64,000 nt of DNA from NCBI RefSeq assembly GCF_900230225.1, contig NZ_OCNH01000002.1:435844-499843 (forward strand), written 5' to 3'. Shown here piece after piece: positions 26,004 to 34,851 of the stretch (positions within the stretch are counted from its first letter, which is position 1; every line of letters starts with the position of its first letter). The position numbers and the translations under genes are program-made. Under the pieces are notes generated by a model that saw only the letters and a program-made list of their open reading frames with translations, searched no databases and had not been told where the DNA came from. Origin of the DNA: Spirosoma fluviale (GTDB lineage Bacteria; Bacteroidota; Bacteroidia; Cytophagales; Spirosomataceae).

Positions 26004-26479
26004 GGCAATCCACTTAACCCAAATTTAGCCGCCTGATAGACGGAAACACTCGCCCGGCCAACGCGTCCGCCTATCGAACTGATCTGTAGAATCCGCCCCG
26101 ACCGTTGCTGCCGCATATAGGGCAACACGGCGCGGGTTATTTCAATAGACGCATACAGGTTCGTTTCCAGCTGACTGCGTACCTGCTCGTCTGTGAAGGC
26201 TTCTGCCGCGCCGGTTATGCCAAACCCGGCGTTATTGACTAGCACATCGATGCGCCCGAAGTAGGCTATTGTCTGTTCTACCGCAGCGTTGATCTGCGCC
26301 TTATCCGTCACGTTGAGCTGAATAGGATAAAGCTGATCCGGGTATCGGGCCGCTAAATCGGCCAGCTGGTTCGGGTTGCGGGCGGTGGCGGCTACAGCAT
26401 CGCCTTTTGCCAGAAGCGCTTCAGTAAGATTCCGTCCCAGACCTCTGGAACTGCCGGTGATAAACCAAATTTTGTTCAT
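25934..26479 (-). pseudogene. Short-chain dehydrogenase/reductase, C-terminally truncated
   Basis: From the ATG at 26479 the protein has the NAD(P) motif TGSSRGLG, the NNAGFG motif, and the catalytic SVYQAAK (Tyr and Lys three apart). Homology stops after KFGLSG, near residue 155, and the frame continues for about 25 unrelated residues into the AraC remnant. Usual length is about 250-290. The active-site residues remain but the substrate-binding C-terminal part is lost, so I treat it as a broken gene. Confidence 0.75.
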
Positions 26480-26560
26480 TGTCGTTGATTTTTTGTTCGA
26501 CAAAATTCGGTGTTATCTAACCGGCTCACTTTGTTGAGCCGCTCAAAGTTGCTTTGTTGA

Positions 26561-26607
26561 AAGGCTCATCATTCCCCTGATTCTATCAACGGGGAATGAT
26601 GAGCCTT
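26561..26607. repeat. 17-bp hairpin downstream of the haem protein gene
   Basis: AAGGCTCATCATTCCCC at 26561-26577 pairs perfectly with GGGGAATGATGAGCCTT at 26591-26607. It may end the minus-strand operon whose last gene stops at 26642. A second hairpin, TGTACGGGC/GCCCGT-like, follows at 26612-26637 and resembles the repeat at 48352-48444. Confidence 0.75.
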
Positions 26608-26641
26608 CGGCTGTACGGGCTAAAGACCCGTGCTACATTGG

Positions 26642-29600
26642 TTACCGTCCCATTACCAGTCGTGTCTGGGCGGGGGTATTCTCCGCATCCACCAACTGAA
26701 CCCTGAGCGGGCCATCTTTATAAACGCTTCGGTCAATGGCCAGCGTGATCGTGTGCATCCCCTGCGAGAGATCGGTAAGCAGGCCCCGGTCGGTTAGTTT
26801 GCCGGGTTTCTGGTCTACCCAGGCGGTGATACCGGCGGTGTTGTTCAGGGCCAGATTCACGTTCCCTTTGCTCACGACTTCCAGATCGAACCGGACGAGG
26901 CTGTAGGGCTTGTTGCCATTTGTGATGATGGGTAATTCCTCAATCGGCAACTCCCCGGATACTTTACTATACGCCGATTGCAGGGCCAGTTTGGCACTTT
27001 CCTTCACTACATAGCCTAGACCGTCCTCCCGGAGTTTTTTGGCGAGATCCTTACTGCTGGAAACGGCGTTCCAGCGACGCACAAACCGCTCCGTAGGCAC
27101 CCGGAACTTGCCCGATTCGCCCATCTTCGAGAGGAAACCCACCAGATCAATAAACTCCTGCTTATCCAGACTAGCCGTCAGACCGGCGGGCATCAGCGAG
27201 CCCGGCACTTTCTCGATCACGCTCACCTGACTTTTAGGAACCGACACTTCCTGCCCCGATACGTCGCGGATGACCAGCTCGGCGGTGCCGTTACTGACCA
27301 GATAGCCCATGAGTTCGCTGCCGTCTTTTTTGGCGATGCGCTGTAGTTCGTACCCTTCCTTGATGGACTGGTTCGGGTAGAGGATAGACCGGGTGATGGT
27401 TTCGATGGGCGAACTGGTGCCCAGACTGCTCAGATCCGGCCCAATGCGGCCCCCGGCTCCACCAATGGCATGGCAGGTCTGGCACGACAGATTGCTTTTG
27501 CGGAAAATCATTTCACCCTTTACCGGGTCGGCGGTTTCTTTGACAACGCTCGCCAGACTGGTGATTTCCTGTGCCGACAGTTCCTGCGGCATCTTCTCGG
27601 CGGGCAAAACCCCACCAGATGCTTCAAATGCCTTTGCGAGTAGCTTGACGTCCTCGTCGCTGCGCCGGTTATAGGGAACGCCCCGCTGCATGAGCTGCCG
27701 ACCAATCATGGCACGCTTCTGCGGTATTTTGTGGGCGGTCAATTCATCGGATAGGGCTTTGGTGCCTGGTTTGCTGCGTAAAAACGCCTGAAATAGGTCG
27801 TCTACGTCGGTTTGCTCGGGGAGTGTGCGTAAGAGATCGGCGCTAATCCGGGCGGCTTCGCTGGCATTGACCGACACAAGTTGAGCGGCTGCGGCCAGTC
27901 GCAGATCGGCCGGGCTTTTGGCGCTAGTCAGGTCGATCAGCGATTTCCAGGCGTTGTTTTTATCCGTAACAGCCAGCGCACCGAGGGCGGCTTTCCGTTG
28001 GTTTTTGTCGCTCTTCCGGGCAATATTGACCAGCGTTCCGTTCAGTTCGGTTAGCTGCCAAAGGCCAATCAGCCGGATCGCACTGGTCGCAATCGCGTCG
28101 TCGTCACTGTCGATAAAGTCGGTGATCCGGTCCAGGTTCACGGCTGGTTTAACGCCCCGACTGGCAGCTTCTTCCAGTGTACCGAGCACCATAGCAACTT
28201 CGCTGGCCGGACTACCTTTAACCTGTATCTCTTTTTCGAACAGACCGGTCAGGTCGGCCGCACTGCCAAACTTCGCAATCGACCCGAGTACGTCTTTCCG
28301 GTACTCTTCCGGCACTTTACCCTGCTGGTACAGCTGCCTTAACTGCGTAACGGCCTCCGCACTACTGGCCGATTTCAGGGCAAAAACAGTTTTCCGGGCA
28401 TCGCCCAGAAAAGTGGGGTCTTTCTTCAGGCGGGGTGCCCAGAGGGGTTCTGCTTCGCGAACGGTTTGCCAGAGGGCATAATCCAGAAATTCATCCATCG
28501 GATTGTCCAGTACGGACAGGGCCGTGCGGGCGGCTTCGGGCGTTTTTACGTTTCGGAGAGCAATGACGGCTTCCATGCGGACCTGCGGATGTTTGTCGGC
28601 CACCGCTTTCGTGAGCAGGGCGGGCACATTGGCCACTTTCGTGTGCCACAGTTCCATAGCCCGCAGGGCAGCCGCCCGCGCTTTGTGGTTTTGGGCATTC
28701 AGCAAACGCAGCAGAAGCGGCTCGTTGACCACCTCAAGGGTTTGGTAGGTCCAGAGGGCTTCGAGCAGATAGTGTTCGTATTCGGTATCCGTTTTGTCCA
28801 GATTCTGCACCCATTTTTCAAGAGCCGGTATCACTTCAGCGGCACCACGCGCTTTCAGCTGCTGTTTGGCCTGCGAGCGGGTCCAGTCTTCGGGTAATTT
28901 CAGAGCCTCCAGCAGTTCGCTTACGGAGGCTTTCGACAATTGCGGACGTTTGACCAGCGGCCGGTTCTTCGCGACAATGCGCCAGATACGACCGTGTTGC
29001 TGATCCCGGCGCGGATCGTGGAAATCGACCTCGCCATGCTGAATGATGGGGTTATACCAGTCGGCTACGTAAATCGCCCCGTCCGGTCCAACAGAAATAT
29101 CGACGGGCCGGAAGGCGACATTATCGGTCCATAGCAAATCTTCAACCTGTTTGGAAGCATAGCCGCTGCCCTGTTCCTCCAGCCGGAACCGGTTGATGCG
29201 GTTGGCCCGGAAGTCGTTGGTAATAACGCTGCCCTGCCACGATTCGGGCAGGTGCCGCCCCGAAATCACTTCCAGTCCGCTGTGTTTGGGCTGCCCCGGA
29301 TTGAGTCCGCGCAGGATGCGGGCGGCTCCCGGTGAGGTGAGAAACGTAGCCCCCGGAAAAGCGTAGTTGATGCCTTCGCCCCCGGCACCGTCGGTTAGGA
29401 AGGACTGCCCCCAGCGGTCGAACTGCAACCCCCAGGGGTTTACCAGCCCTTTGGCATACACATCCAGTTCGAGGTGTTTGGGGTTAAGCTGCCAGACACC
29501 ACCGCCCTCCAGCCGTTTGATACCCGAGGGAGTTTCGACGTGGCTGTAGATGTAAATGGACTGGTTGAAGTACAACAGCCCCTCGGGACCCCAGCGAAAA

Positions 29601-30130
29601 GTATGGATGAGGTGGTGCGTATCGGCGGTGCCGAATCCGTTCAGAATCCGGCGCTTTTTATCCGCTTTGCCATCGCCGTCCGTATCCATAAAATGCAGGA
29701 TTTCGGTGGAGTTGGCGACGTACACACCGCCATCGCCGGGGAGAATGCCGGTGGGCGTGAGCAGCCCTTCGGCAAAAATGGTCGATTTGTCGGCTTTGCC
29801 ATCGCCGTCGGTATCTTCTACGACAAAGATCTTGTCGTTGGCCTGTTCGCCTGTTTTCAGGTGCGGGTAAGCTGTGCTGCTAACTATCCACAGGCGTCCG
29901 TCGGCGTCCCAGTTCATCTGAATGGGTTTGGCCACCAGCGGTTCGGCGGCAAACAGCGTTACTTCAAATCCGTCGGCAACTTTGAACGATTCCAGTTCGC
30001 GTTTGGGGTCGGGGTCCGGATTGTCGCTGTGGTTATCCGGGTTGACGGCCGAGGTGATCAGCAGCACCGCCGAGACCGTGAAGAATGTATAGAGAAAGCG
30101 CAGAGGGCGGGCAGTTTTCATGACGTTCAT
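26642..30130 (-). CDS. Secreted beta-propeller / HEAT / haem c protein (TIGR02604/TIGR02603 type)
   Basis: This is a 1162-residue exported protein. A signal segment (about 10-27) precedes a propeller domain (about 45-400) that contains VADGFEVTLFAAEPLVAKP and two DTDGDGKADK loops and ends PDGAIYVADWYNP. HEAT-like repeats (about 400-780) and a haem c domain follow, with CQTCH near residue 883. A C-terminal beta domain of about 170 residues comes next, absent from the homologue at 1229. It probably takes part in periplasmic oxidation of a sugar or alcohol and passes electrons to haem. Its start overlaps the stop of the SGNH hydrolase gene (TAATG), so the two are translationally coupled. Confidence 0.85.
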   Translation of the reverse strand: MNVMKTARPLRFLYTFFTVSAVLLITSAVNPDNHSDNPDPDPKRELESFKVADGFEVTLFAAEPLVAKPIQMNWDADGRLWIVSSTAYPHLKTGEQANDKIFVVEDTDGDGKADKSTIFAEGLLTPTGILPGDGGVYVANSTEILHFMDTDGDGKADKKRRILNGFGTADTHHLIHTFRWGPEGLLYFNQSIYIYSHVETPSGIKRLEGGGVWQLNPKHLELDVYAKGLVNPWGLQFDRWGQSFLTDGAGGEGINYAFPGATFLTSPGAARILRGLNPGQPKHSGLEVISGRHLPESWQGSVITNDFRANRINRFRLEEQGSGYASKQVEDLLWTDNVAFRPVDISVGPDGAIYVADWYNPIIQHGEVDFHDPRRDQQHGRIWRIVAKNRPLVKRPQLSKASVSELLEALKLPEDWTRSQAKQQLKARGAAEVIPALEKWVQNLDKTDTEYEHYLLEALWTYQTLEVVNEPLLLRLLNAQNHKARAAALRAMELWHTKVANVPALLTKAVADKHPQVRMEAVIALRNVKTPEAARTALSVLDNPMDEFLDYALWQTVREAEPLWAPRLKKDPTFLGDARKTVFALKSASSAEAVTQLRQLYQQGKVPEEYRKDVLGSIAKFGSAADLTGLFEKEIQVKGSPASEVAMVLGTLEEAASRGVKPAVNLDRITDFIDSDDDAIATSAIRLIGLWQLTELNGTLVNIARKSDKNQRKAALGALAVTDKNNAWKSLIDLTSAKSPADLRLAAAAQLVSVNASEAARISADLLRTLPEQTDVDDLFQAFLRSKPGTKALSDELTAHKIPQKRAMIGRQLMQRGVPYNRRSDEDVKLLAKAFEASGGVLPAEKMPQELSAQEITSLASVVKETADPVKGEMIFRKSNLSCQTCHAIGGAGGRIGPDLSSLGTSSPIETITRSILYPNQSIKEGYELQRIAKKDGSELMGYLVSNGTAELVIRDVSGQEVSVPKSQVSVIEKVPGSLMPAGLTASLDKQEFIDLVGFLSKMGESGKFRVPTERFVRRWNAVSSSKDLAKKLREDGLGYVVKESAKLALQSAYSKVSGELPIEELPIITNGNKPYSLVRFDLEVVSKGNVNLALNNTAGITAWVDQKPGKLTDRGLLTDLSQGMHTITLAIDRSVYKDGPLRVQLVDAENTPAQTRLVMGR

Positions 30131-31371
30131 TACTTTAACGGGCTAAGTTGGTACACGCTGGCAGCGGGTTTGCGGCTCAGGGCAATCTGTCCTTCCAGCC
30201 ATTTGATGAGAATACTTTGCTCTCCGAGCCCCTTCACATGCCGTCCCTGTTCGTAGGAGCGAAAACCCAGGATATAGGTGGTGTTGAGCGGTCGGTACTG
30301 GAAGAAAAACAGATCGTTTTTCTTTAAAATCATCTGTCTCAGTTCGCGAACCTGTTCATACGAGTGTCCCTGCCGGAGTTCGATGCCGTTGGCCCAGTCG
30401 CTGGCCGAGGCCGTTATCAACGTTTCCTTATCGGCCGTGAGGGTATAAAAACCTTTCTTTAACCCCGTTATTTTCAGCACCGGGCCGTTGTTGGTGATGC
30501 CCCGGTCGATGGCGGGGAGGGGGAGCGGCAATCGTGTTTCGTCGAGGGAGAAGGTCAGGGTAGCGGGGCTGTTTTCCGCGTTCAGGAGTTTGGCCGTTCC
30601 GGTCGTTACTGCTGCATTTTTGCCGGCCGCAATTGTAACGGAGGTAAAGCGGGGCGGCAAGCCCAGGCTTTTTTCGAGAGCTGTAGCCAGGTAGTAATAG
30701 CCGGTTTCGTTGAGGTGGATGCCGTTGTCGGTAATGGTCGTTTGCTGGCCAATTGCCTGAACGGGTTTGAACAGGTCGAGGTACCGTTTGCCGCGTTGGG
30801 AAGCCAGCCGGGCAATGGCAGCCGCGTAGGTTTCGAGCATGGCATTCCGACCGGCCACGTTTTGGGTCAGATCGGTGGTCAGCACCGGAATTGGGGAGAG
30901 GAGAATGGCGTTGGCCCCCAACTGGTCGACCTTATCGAGCAATTTGGTCAGCCCTTCGATGAATGTTGCTAAACCGGCCTCCCCGTCCTGCGCTTCGACC
31001 CCGCCATAGCCCAGAAAAACCAGCGTGGGTTTGGCTTTGGTGAGGCTTTCCATCAGCAGATCGTAGCCTGTGGGCGGGTTGGTGATCGTGCTTCGGGCAA
31101 TGCCGTAGACGTTGTCGCCGGTCCAGCCGAGGTTGCGGAAGGTAATGTCGCGGTCGGGCCAGCGCGTGCTCAGCGCCAGTTCCAGGTAGCCGTACTGAAA
31201 ATCATTTTCGAAGAGTGAATTTCCCAGGAAAACCACTCGTTCGCCGTTCTTCAGTTCGAAGGGCGAATTGGGCGATTGGGAGGCATTCTGCGCAATGGCC
31301 AGTCTACAGGTGAAAAAAAGGAGCATTACCAGCGCAAACCCTGGTATAGCCGACACCTTACATGTTCTCAT
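30130..31371 (-). CDS. Secreted SGNH/GDSL-family hydrolase
   Basis: This is a 413-residue protein with a signal peptide (about 8-27, ending AIAQ). Block I is VFLGNSLFEND, with the serine in place of the GDSL nucleophile. Block III is in FLGYGGVEAQDG, where Gly replaces the usual Asn, and block V is DNGIHLNETG with the Asp and His. Such enzymes often remove acetyl or other esters from polysaccharides. It overlaps the haem protein gene and follows the two-domain esterase by 151 bp, so it belongs to the same putative operon. Confidence 0.8.
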   Translation of the reverse strand: MRTCKVSAIPGFALVMLLFFTCRLAIAQNASQSPNSPFELKNGERVVFLGNSLFENDFQYGYLELALSTRWPDRDITFRNLGWTGDNVYGIARSTITNPPTGYDLLMESLTKAKPTLVFLGYGGVEAQDGEAGLATFIEGLTKLLDKVDQLGANAILLSPIPVLTTDLTQNVAGRNAMLETYAAAIARLASQRGKRYLDLFKPVQAIGQQTTITDNGIHLNETGYYYLATALEKSLGLPPRFTSVTIAAGKNAAVTTGTAKLLNAENSPATLTFSLDETRLPLPLPAIDRGITNNGPVLKITGLKKGFYTLTADKETLITASASDWANGIELRQGHSYEQVRELRQMILKKNDLFFFQYRPLNTTYILGFRSYEQGRHVKGLGEQSILIKWLEGQIALSRKPAASVYQLSPLK

Positions 31372-31522
31372 GCATTTTCTGATTAACGTGAATAAGCCCG
31401 TGTCCTGATGCTTCGTAGGCTCGGATGAGCGTCCGGCAAATGACCATTGATCACCGGATGGGTATACCTACGAAAGTTTCAACAAAACCTGATTTACTCA
31501 ACGAAAAGAAATGCAGATGGTC

Positions 31523-33076
31523 TTACTTAAGCGTCATCAGACTTTTCCTGATAATAACCGCCCAGCGCTTGTAGCCCGCTTCGTTCAAATGAAGCGTGTC
31601 GGCGTCGTACAGCGACGGGATGGGCTTGCCGTCGGCACCGAGGAAGGTGAAGTCCGTTTCGATGTAATGCAGGTTGGGCGTTTGCGCACAATACTGCTCA
31701 ATGAGCCGGTTAGCCTCACTTGTCTGGTCCCAAACCGCCCATCGTTTGGGGTTTGGCGACACCTGAATCCAGAAAATCGGCAGGTCAGGGTGTTTGGTCC
31801 GAATTTGCTGAGTCACGTTTTTGACCAGATTCAGCACCTGCAACGGAGTCTTGTCGATCGGTAGGCCAACGATGTCATTACCGACATAAAAAACGGCCGC
31901 TCGGGGCCGGTGAGCGGCCATGATCTGATTGATGAAGTAGGCAAAATCGTTGAGTTTCGCCCCGCCATACCCCCGATGAATGATCGGGAAAGGAGCCAGA
32001 TCACGCCCGATGGTGGTCCAGCGCCGGATGTAGGAACTCCCCGAAAACAGGATGGCGTTTTGGGGGTCTTTCGTCGTGGAATCGAGGTGGCGTAACTGCG
32101 CTATATCCGTTGTCCACTTAAATACTTCCGGTCCGGTTTTGGGTTCGTGCTGCACCAACTGCGTAACGAGCCAGTGACTGATCTCCTCCAGTGCCGCCCG
32201 TTGTTTTTCCTTGTCATTATCGAGCGTGTGTCCGGTTTTCTCAAAAAGCTGCAAGCCGGTCGGGATGCCCAGTTTCAGGGCGTGGTCGTACAGAATGGTG
32301 CTGCCGTGCCGAAACCCGTGGTAGCTGAACGACGAATCAAAGGCCACTGTCACGTCGGCCATGCCGTGAACATTGAAAATAGGCGCATCGCTCGCTTGTA
32401 TCCAGCGGTAGTTGATCATGGCACCCCAGCAGTTAATGACGCCCCGCACTTTTGATGAATAGCCGGGGTTACCACTGCTGCCTTCCAGGGTGCCCAGCCG
32501 TTTGGTGTTGACCCAGGCGGGTACTTCGACCTGATCCAGGTAGGCCAGGTGCATGGCCGTTTTCGCCCCCGCCGAACTGCCCATCACAAAAATCTGGTCG
32601 GGGTCGATGCCGTAGGTTTGAGCGTTTTTCCGGAAGAACCGCACGGCGGCTTTGGCGTCCTGCACGGCGCGGTACATAGCCTCGAAATAGGTCGTGTCGC
32701 TTTTGGACTTGTCGATGCCGAGTCGGTAGTTGATGGAGCTGGCCACGTAGCCACGCCGGGCCATACTGCCGCAGACCATCGTGCTGAACGCACCGACCTT
32801 ATCGTTGTTCTGGAAACCGCCCCCGTGAATGAAAATCAGCAGGGGGCGCTTGCGGAGGGTATCGCTTTTTTCTGGCAGAAAAATATCCAGTTTCAGCGTT
32901 TCCAGCTCGCCTTTCAGGTTGACAGCCTGCCCGTAGGTCAGGTTGTTCAGCGTATCGAAGCGGGGGAAAACCTCATCCGAAAACCGGCGGAGCGAACCCG
33001 TGGACTGCGCCGTTACTGTTATGGTCAGACCCAGTTCGGCTATAAGGCATACCAAGTAAAGAAGATACCTGTTCAT
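31523..33076 (-). CDS. Two-domain secreted esterase: alpha/beta hydrolase plus SGNH hydrolase
   Basis: This is a 517-residue protein with a signal peptide (about 1-23). The N-terminal half (about 45-305) is an alpha/beta hydrolase of the carboxylesterase type, with oxyanion motif HGGGFQ, nucleophile elbow GSSAGA and the catalytic His in KTGHTLD. The C-terminal half (about 315-517) is an SGNH domain with SGSSYIRRW, VGNDIVG and DTLHLNEAGY. Both active sites look complete. One polypeptide with two esterases fits removal of two kinds of ester, or two positions, on a glycan. It is located between SusD and another SGNH hydrolase on the same strand. Confidence 0.85.
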   Translation of the reverse strand: MNRYLLYLVCLIAELGLTITVTAQSTGSLRRFSDEVFPRFDTLNNLTYGQAVNLKGELETLKLDIFLPEKSDTLRKRPLLIFIHGGGFQNNDKVGAFSTMVCGSMARRGYVASSINYRLGIDKSKSDTTYFEAMYRAVQDAKAAVRFFRKNAQTYGIDPDQIFVMGSSAGAKTAMHLAYLDQVEVPAWVNTKRLGTLEGSSGNPGYSSKVRGVINCWGAMINYRWIQASDAPIFNVHGMADVTVAFDSSFSYHGFRHGSTILYDHALKLGIPTGLQLFEKTGHTLDNDKEKQRAALEEISHWLVTQLVQHEPKTGPEVFKWTTDIAQLRHLDSTTKDPQNAILFSGSSYIRRWTTIGRDLAPFPIIHRGYGGAKLNDFAYFINQIMAAHRPRAAVFYVGNDIVGLPIDKTPLQVLNLVKNVTQQIRTKHPDLPIFWIQVSPNPKRWAVWDQTSEANRLIEQYCAQTPNLHYIETDFTFLGADGKPIPSLYDADTLHLNEAGYKRWAVIIRKSLMTLK

Positions 33077-33129
33077 GTAAGTTTATGGTCGAAAAGTTAA
33101 TGGGCTTGTGGAATTGTTTTGTGGCAAAG

Positions 33130-33157
33130 TACCCCACGGCCGCTGCTGTGGGGTAGA
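33130..33157. repeat. Hairpin with the 19-bp dispersed repeat, copy 2
   Basis: TACCCCAC at 33130-33137 pairs with GTGGGGTA at 33148-33155. The right half, 33139-33157, is identical to 15959-15977. It lies between SusD and the two-domain esterase and might lower expression of the downstream genes. Confidence 0.65.
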
Positions 33158-33177
33158 TCACTATGAAATCCACTCCC

Positions 33178-34827
33178 CTAATACCCCGGATTCTGCGCCA
33201 TTTTCCGGGTCAGGTTTGCGTCGATGACCGATTGGGGGATGGGCAGCAACTGGTCGCGTTCGGTGATTTTATTGCCTGCCAGGGCGTTGTATTTTTTCGT
33301 ACGCTCCAGCCATTTGCCCGTTCGGATCAGGGTGTACCGCCGATGTTCTTCCGTAATTAGCTCCCTGGATCGTTCATCGAGAATGAAATCCAGCGACAAG
33401 TCCGCGGCTGTAATGAGTTTGGCTTTGGCGCGTGTTCGTAAAGTATTTATAGTCACTGCGGCATTGTCTGTTTCGCCTAACTTTAACTGTGCTTCGGCCA
33501 GCAGCAGGTATGTTTCGCCTAAACGCAAATACATCTGATCGTTGTAGGTAGACGATTGCTGCACATCTTCGGCTACGGCCGGTGCCCAGTCCCACTTGCG
33601 GGTGTTGGGCCAGTTCTGGTTATTCAGCGATTCCAGACCGGTTTGCGCCGTCCGGACGGTGTCGCCCAGCTTGGCTCCGGTGGGTAGCGAAGCCGCGTTG
33701 TTCATGAGCCAGAATAACCGAAGGGCATGGTACGAACCCCGTTCATCGCCCGTACCATACAGACTCAGGCCGAAGCGGGTAATCCCGAATCGGCCAATGC
33801 CCCGGCCGCCGTTATCAACCGAAAAGGTAACGGGCGTTTTGCCCCCCACCGAAATACGGTCGTAGCGGTTCACCCACCAGCGACGCAGGATGTTGTTTTC
33901 CCCACCCGCCGACAGATACTCGTTCTGGACCACCCAGAGTGCTTCGGTATTGCCCTGGCTTCGGTTGGTGTTTCCGTCGATAAACATATCGGTGAAAGCC
34001 GTACCGGGTAACGCTTTGCGGACACCGTAACGCGCCGTGACCAGTTTATACAGGGGATTGCTGATGAGCGATTGCGCTTTTGCTTTGGCGCTGGCGTTGT
34101 CGCCGGTCGTCAGGTACAGTTCGGCCAAATAGTGCGTCGCTACGGCGCGGGGCATACGGCCTTCGAGCGGGGCCAGTTCGGCCATGTTTGTTTCGGCAAA
34201 CAGCAGGTCGGCCTCCATCTGTTTGCGAACATCGGCAACCGGCGTCCGCTCCCAGTCGGTACGGATGGTAGCCCCGGTCGATTCCCTGATGTTCAGCGGC
34301 ACATCGCCGTACAGAAACGTCAGGTGGCGGTAGGCCCAGGCACGAATCAGCCGGGCTTCGCCCACGATCTGGGCTTTTTCGGTGGCCGACCAGTTGATGG
34401 CGGGATTCCCGGACCGGTCGATGATGGTGTTGGCGGCATTGATAACCTGATACAGCCACTCCCAAACACTCCGCACGTAGGGATTCGTAGAGTTGAGTAA
34501 AATCCCGAACTCATTAAACACCTGTTCGGGCGCTCCACTGGCCGGAAACAGGCTAAATGCATTATCAACGCCCACCATTGCTGCCGTACTGGCAAGGTCG
34601 TTGGAGAGGTCGATCGAACCCGACGAGGTGCTGCCGATACCCGCCCGTTCGCGCCGGACCAGGCCATAGAGACCGTACAGACCCGCTTCAAAGCCTGCCT
34701 TGTTGACGTACAGATTGTCGGGCGCAATGATGTTCAGGGGTTGCTCGGTCAGGTAACTGTCTTTGCAACTGCTCGTCGTCAGACCAGCGAAAAGCAGGGT
34801 AAGTAAATAAAGTTTATATCGTTTCAT
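33178..34827 (-). CDS. SusD/RagB-family glycan-binding lipoprotein
   Basis: This is a 549-residue lipoprotein (lipobox TSSC, Cys21) displayed at the outer membrane. It has the SusD-type N-terminal TPR region (YGLYGLVRRE, WEWLYQVINAANTIID) and the C-terminal SusD part with LRLGETYLLLAEAQLKLG and the end block ITERDQLLPIPQSVIDAN. SusD proteins cap the SusC transporter and bind the glycan before import. It follows SusC by 24 bp. Confidence 0.95.
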   Translation of the reverse strand: MKRYKLYLLTLLFAGLTTSSCKDSYLTEQPLNIIAPDNLYVNKAGFEAGLYGLYGLVRRERAGIGSTSSGSIDLSNDLASTAAMVGVDNAFSLFPASGAPEQVFNEFGILLNSTNPYVRSVWEWLYQVINAANTIIDRSGNPAINWSATEKAQIVGEARLIRAWAYRHLTFLYGDVPLNIRESTGATIRTDWERTPVADVRKQMEADLLFAETNMAELAPLEGRMPRAVATHYLAELYLTTGDNASAKAKAQSLISNPLYKLVTARYGVRKALPGTAFTDMFIDGNTNRSQGNTEALWVVQNEYLSAGGENNILRRWWVNRYDRISVGGKTPVTFSVDNGGRGIGRFGITRFGLSLYGTGDERGSYHALRLFWLMNNAASLPTGAKLGDTVRTAQTGLESLNNQNWPNTRKWDWAPAVAEDVQQSSTYNDQMYLRLGETYLLLAEAQLKLGETDNAAVTINTLRTRAKAKLITAADLSLDFILDERSRELITEEHRRYTLIRTGKWLERTKKYNALAGNKITERDQLLPIPQSVIDANLTRKMAQNPGY

Positions 34828-34851
34828 GGTAGTTGCTACAGGAATGAAGGG

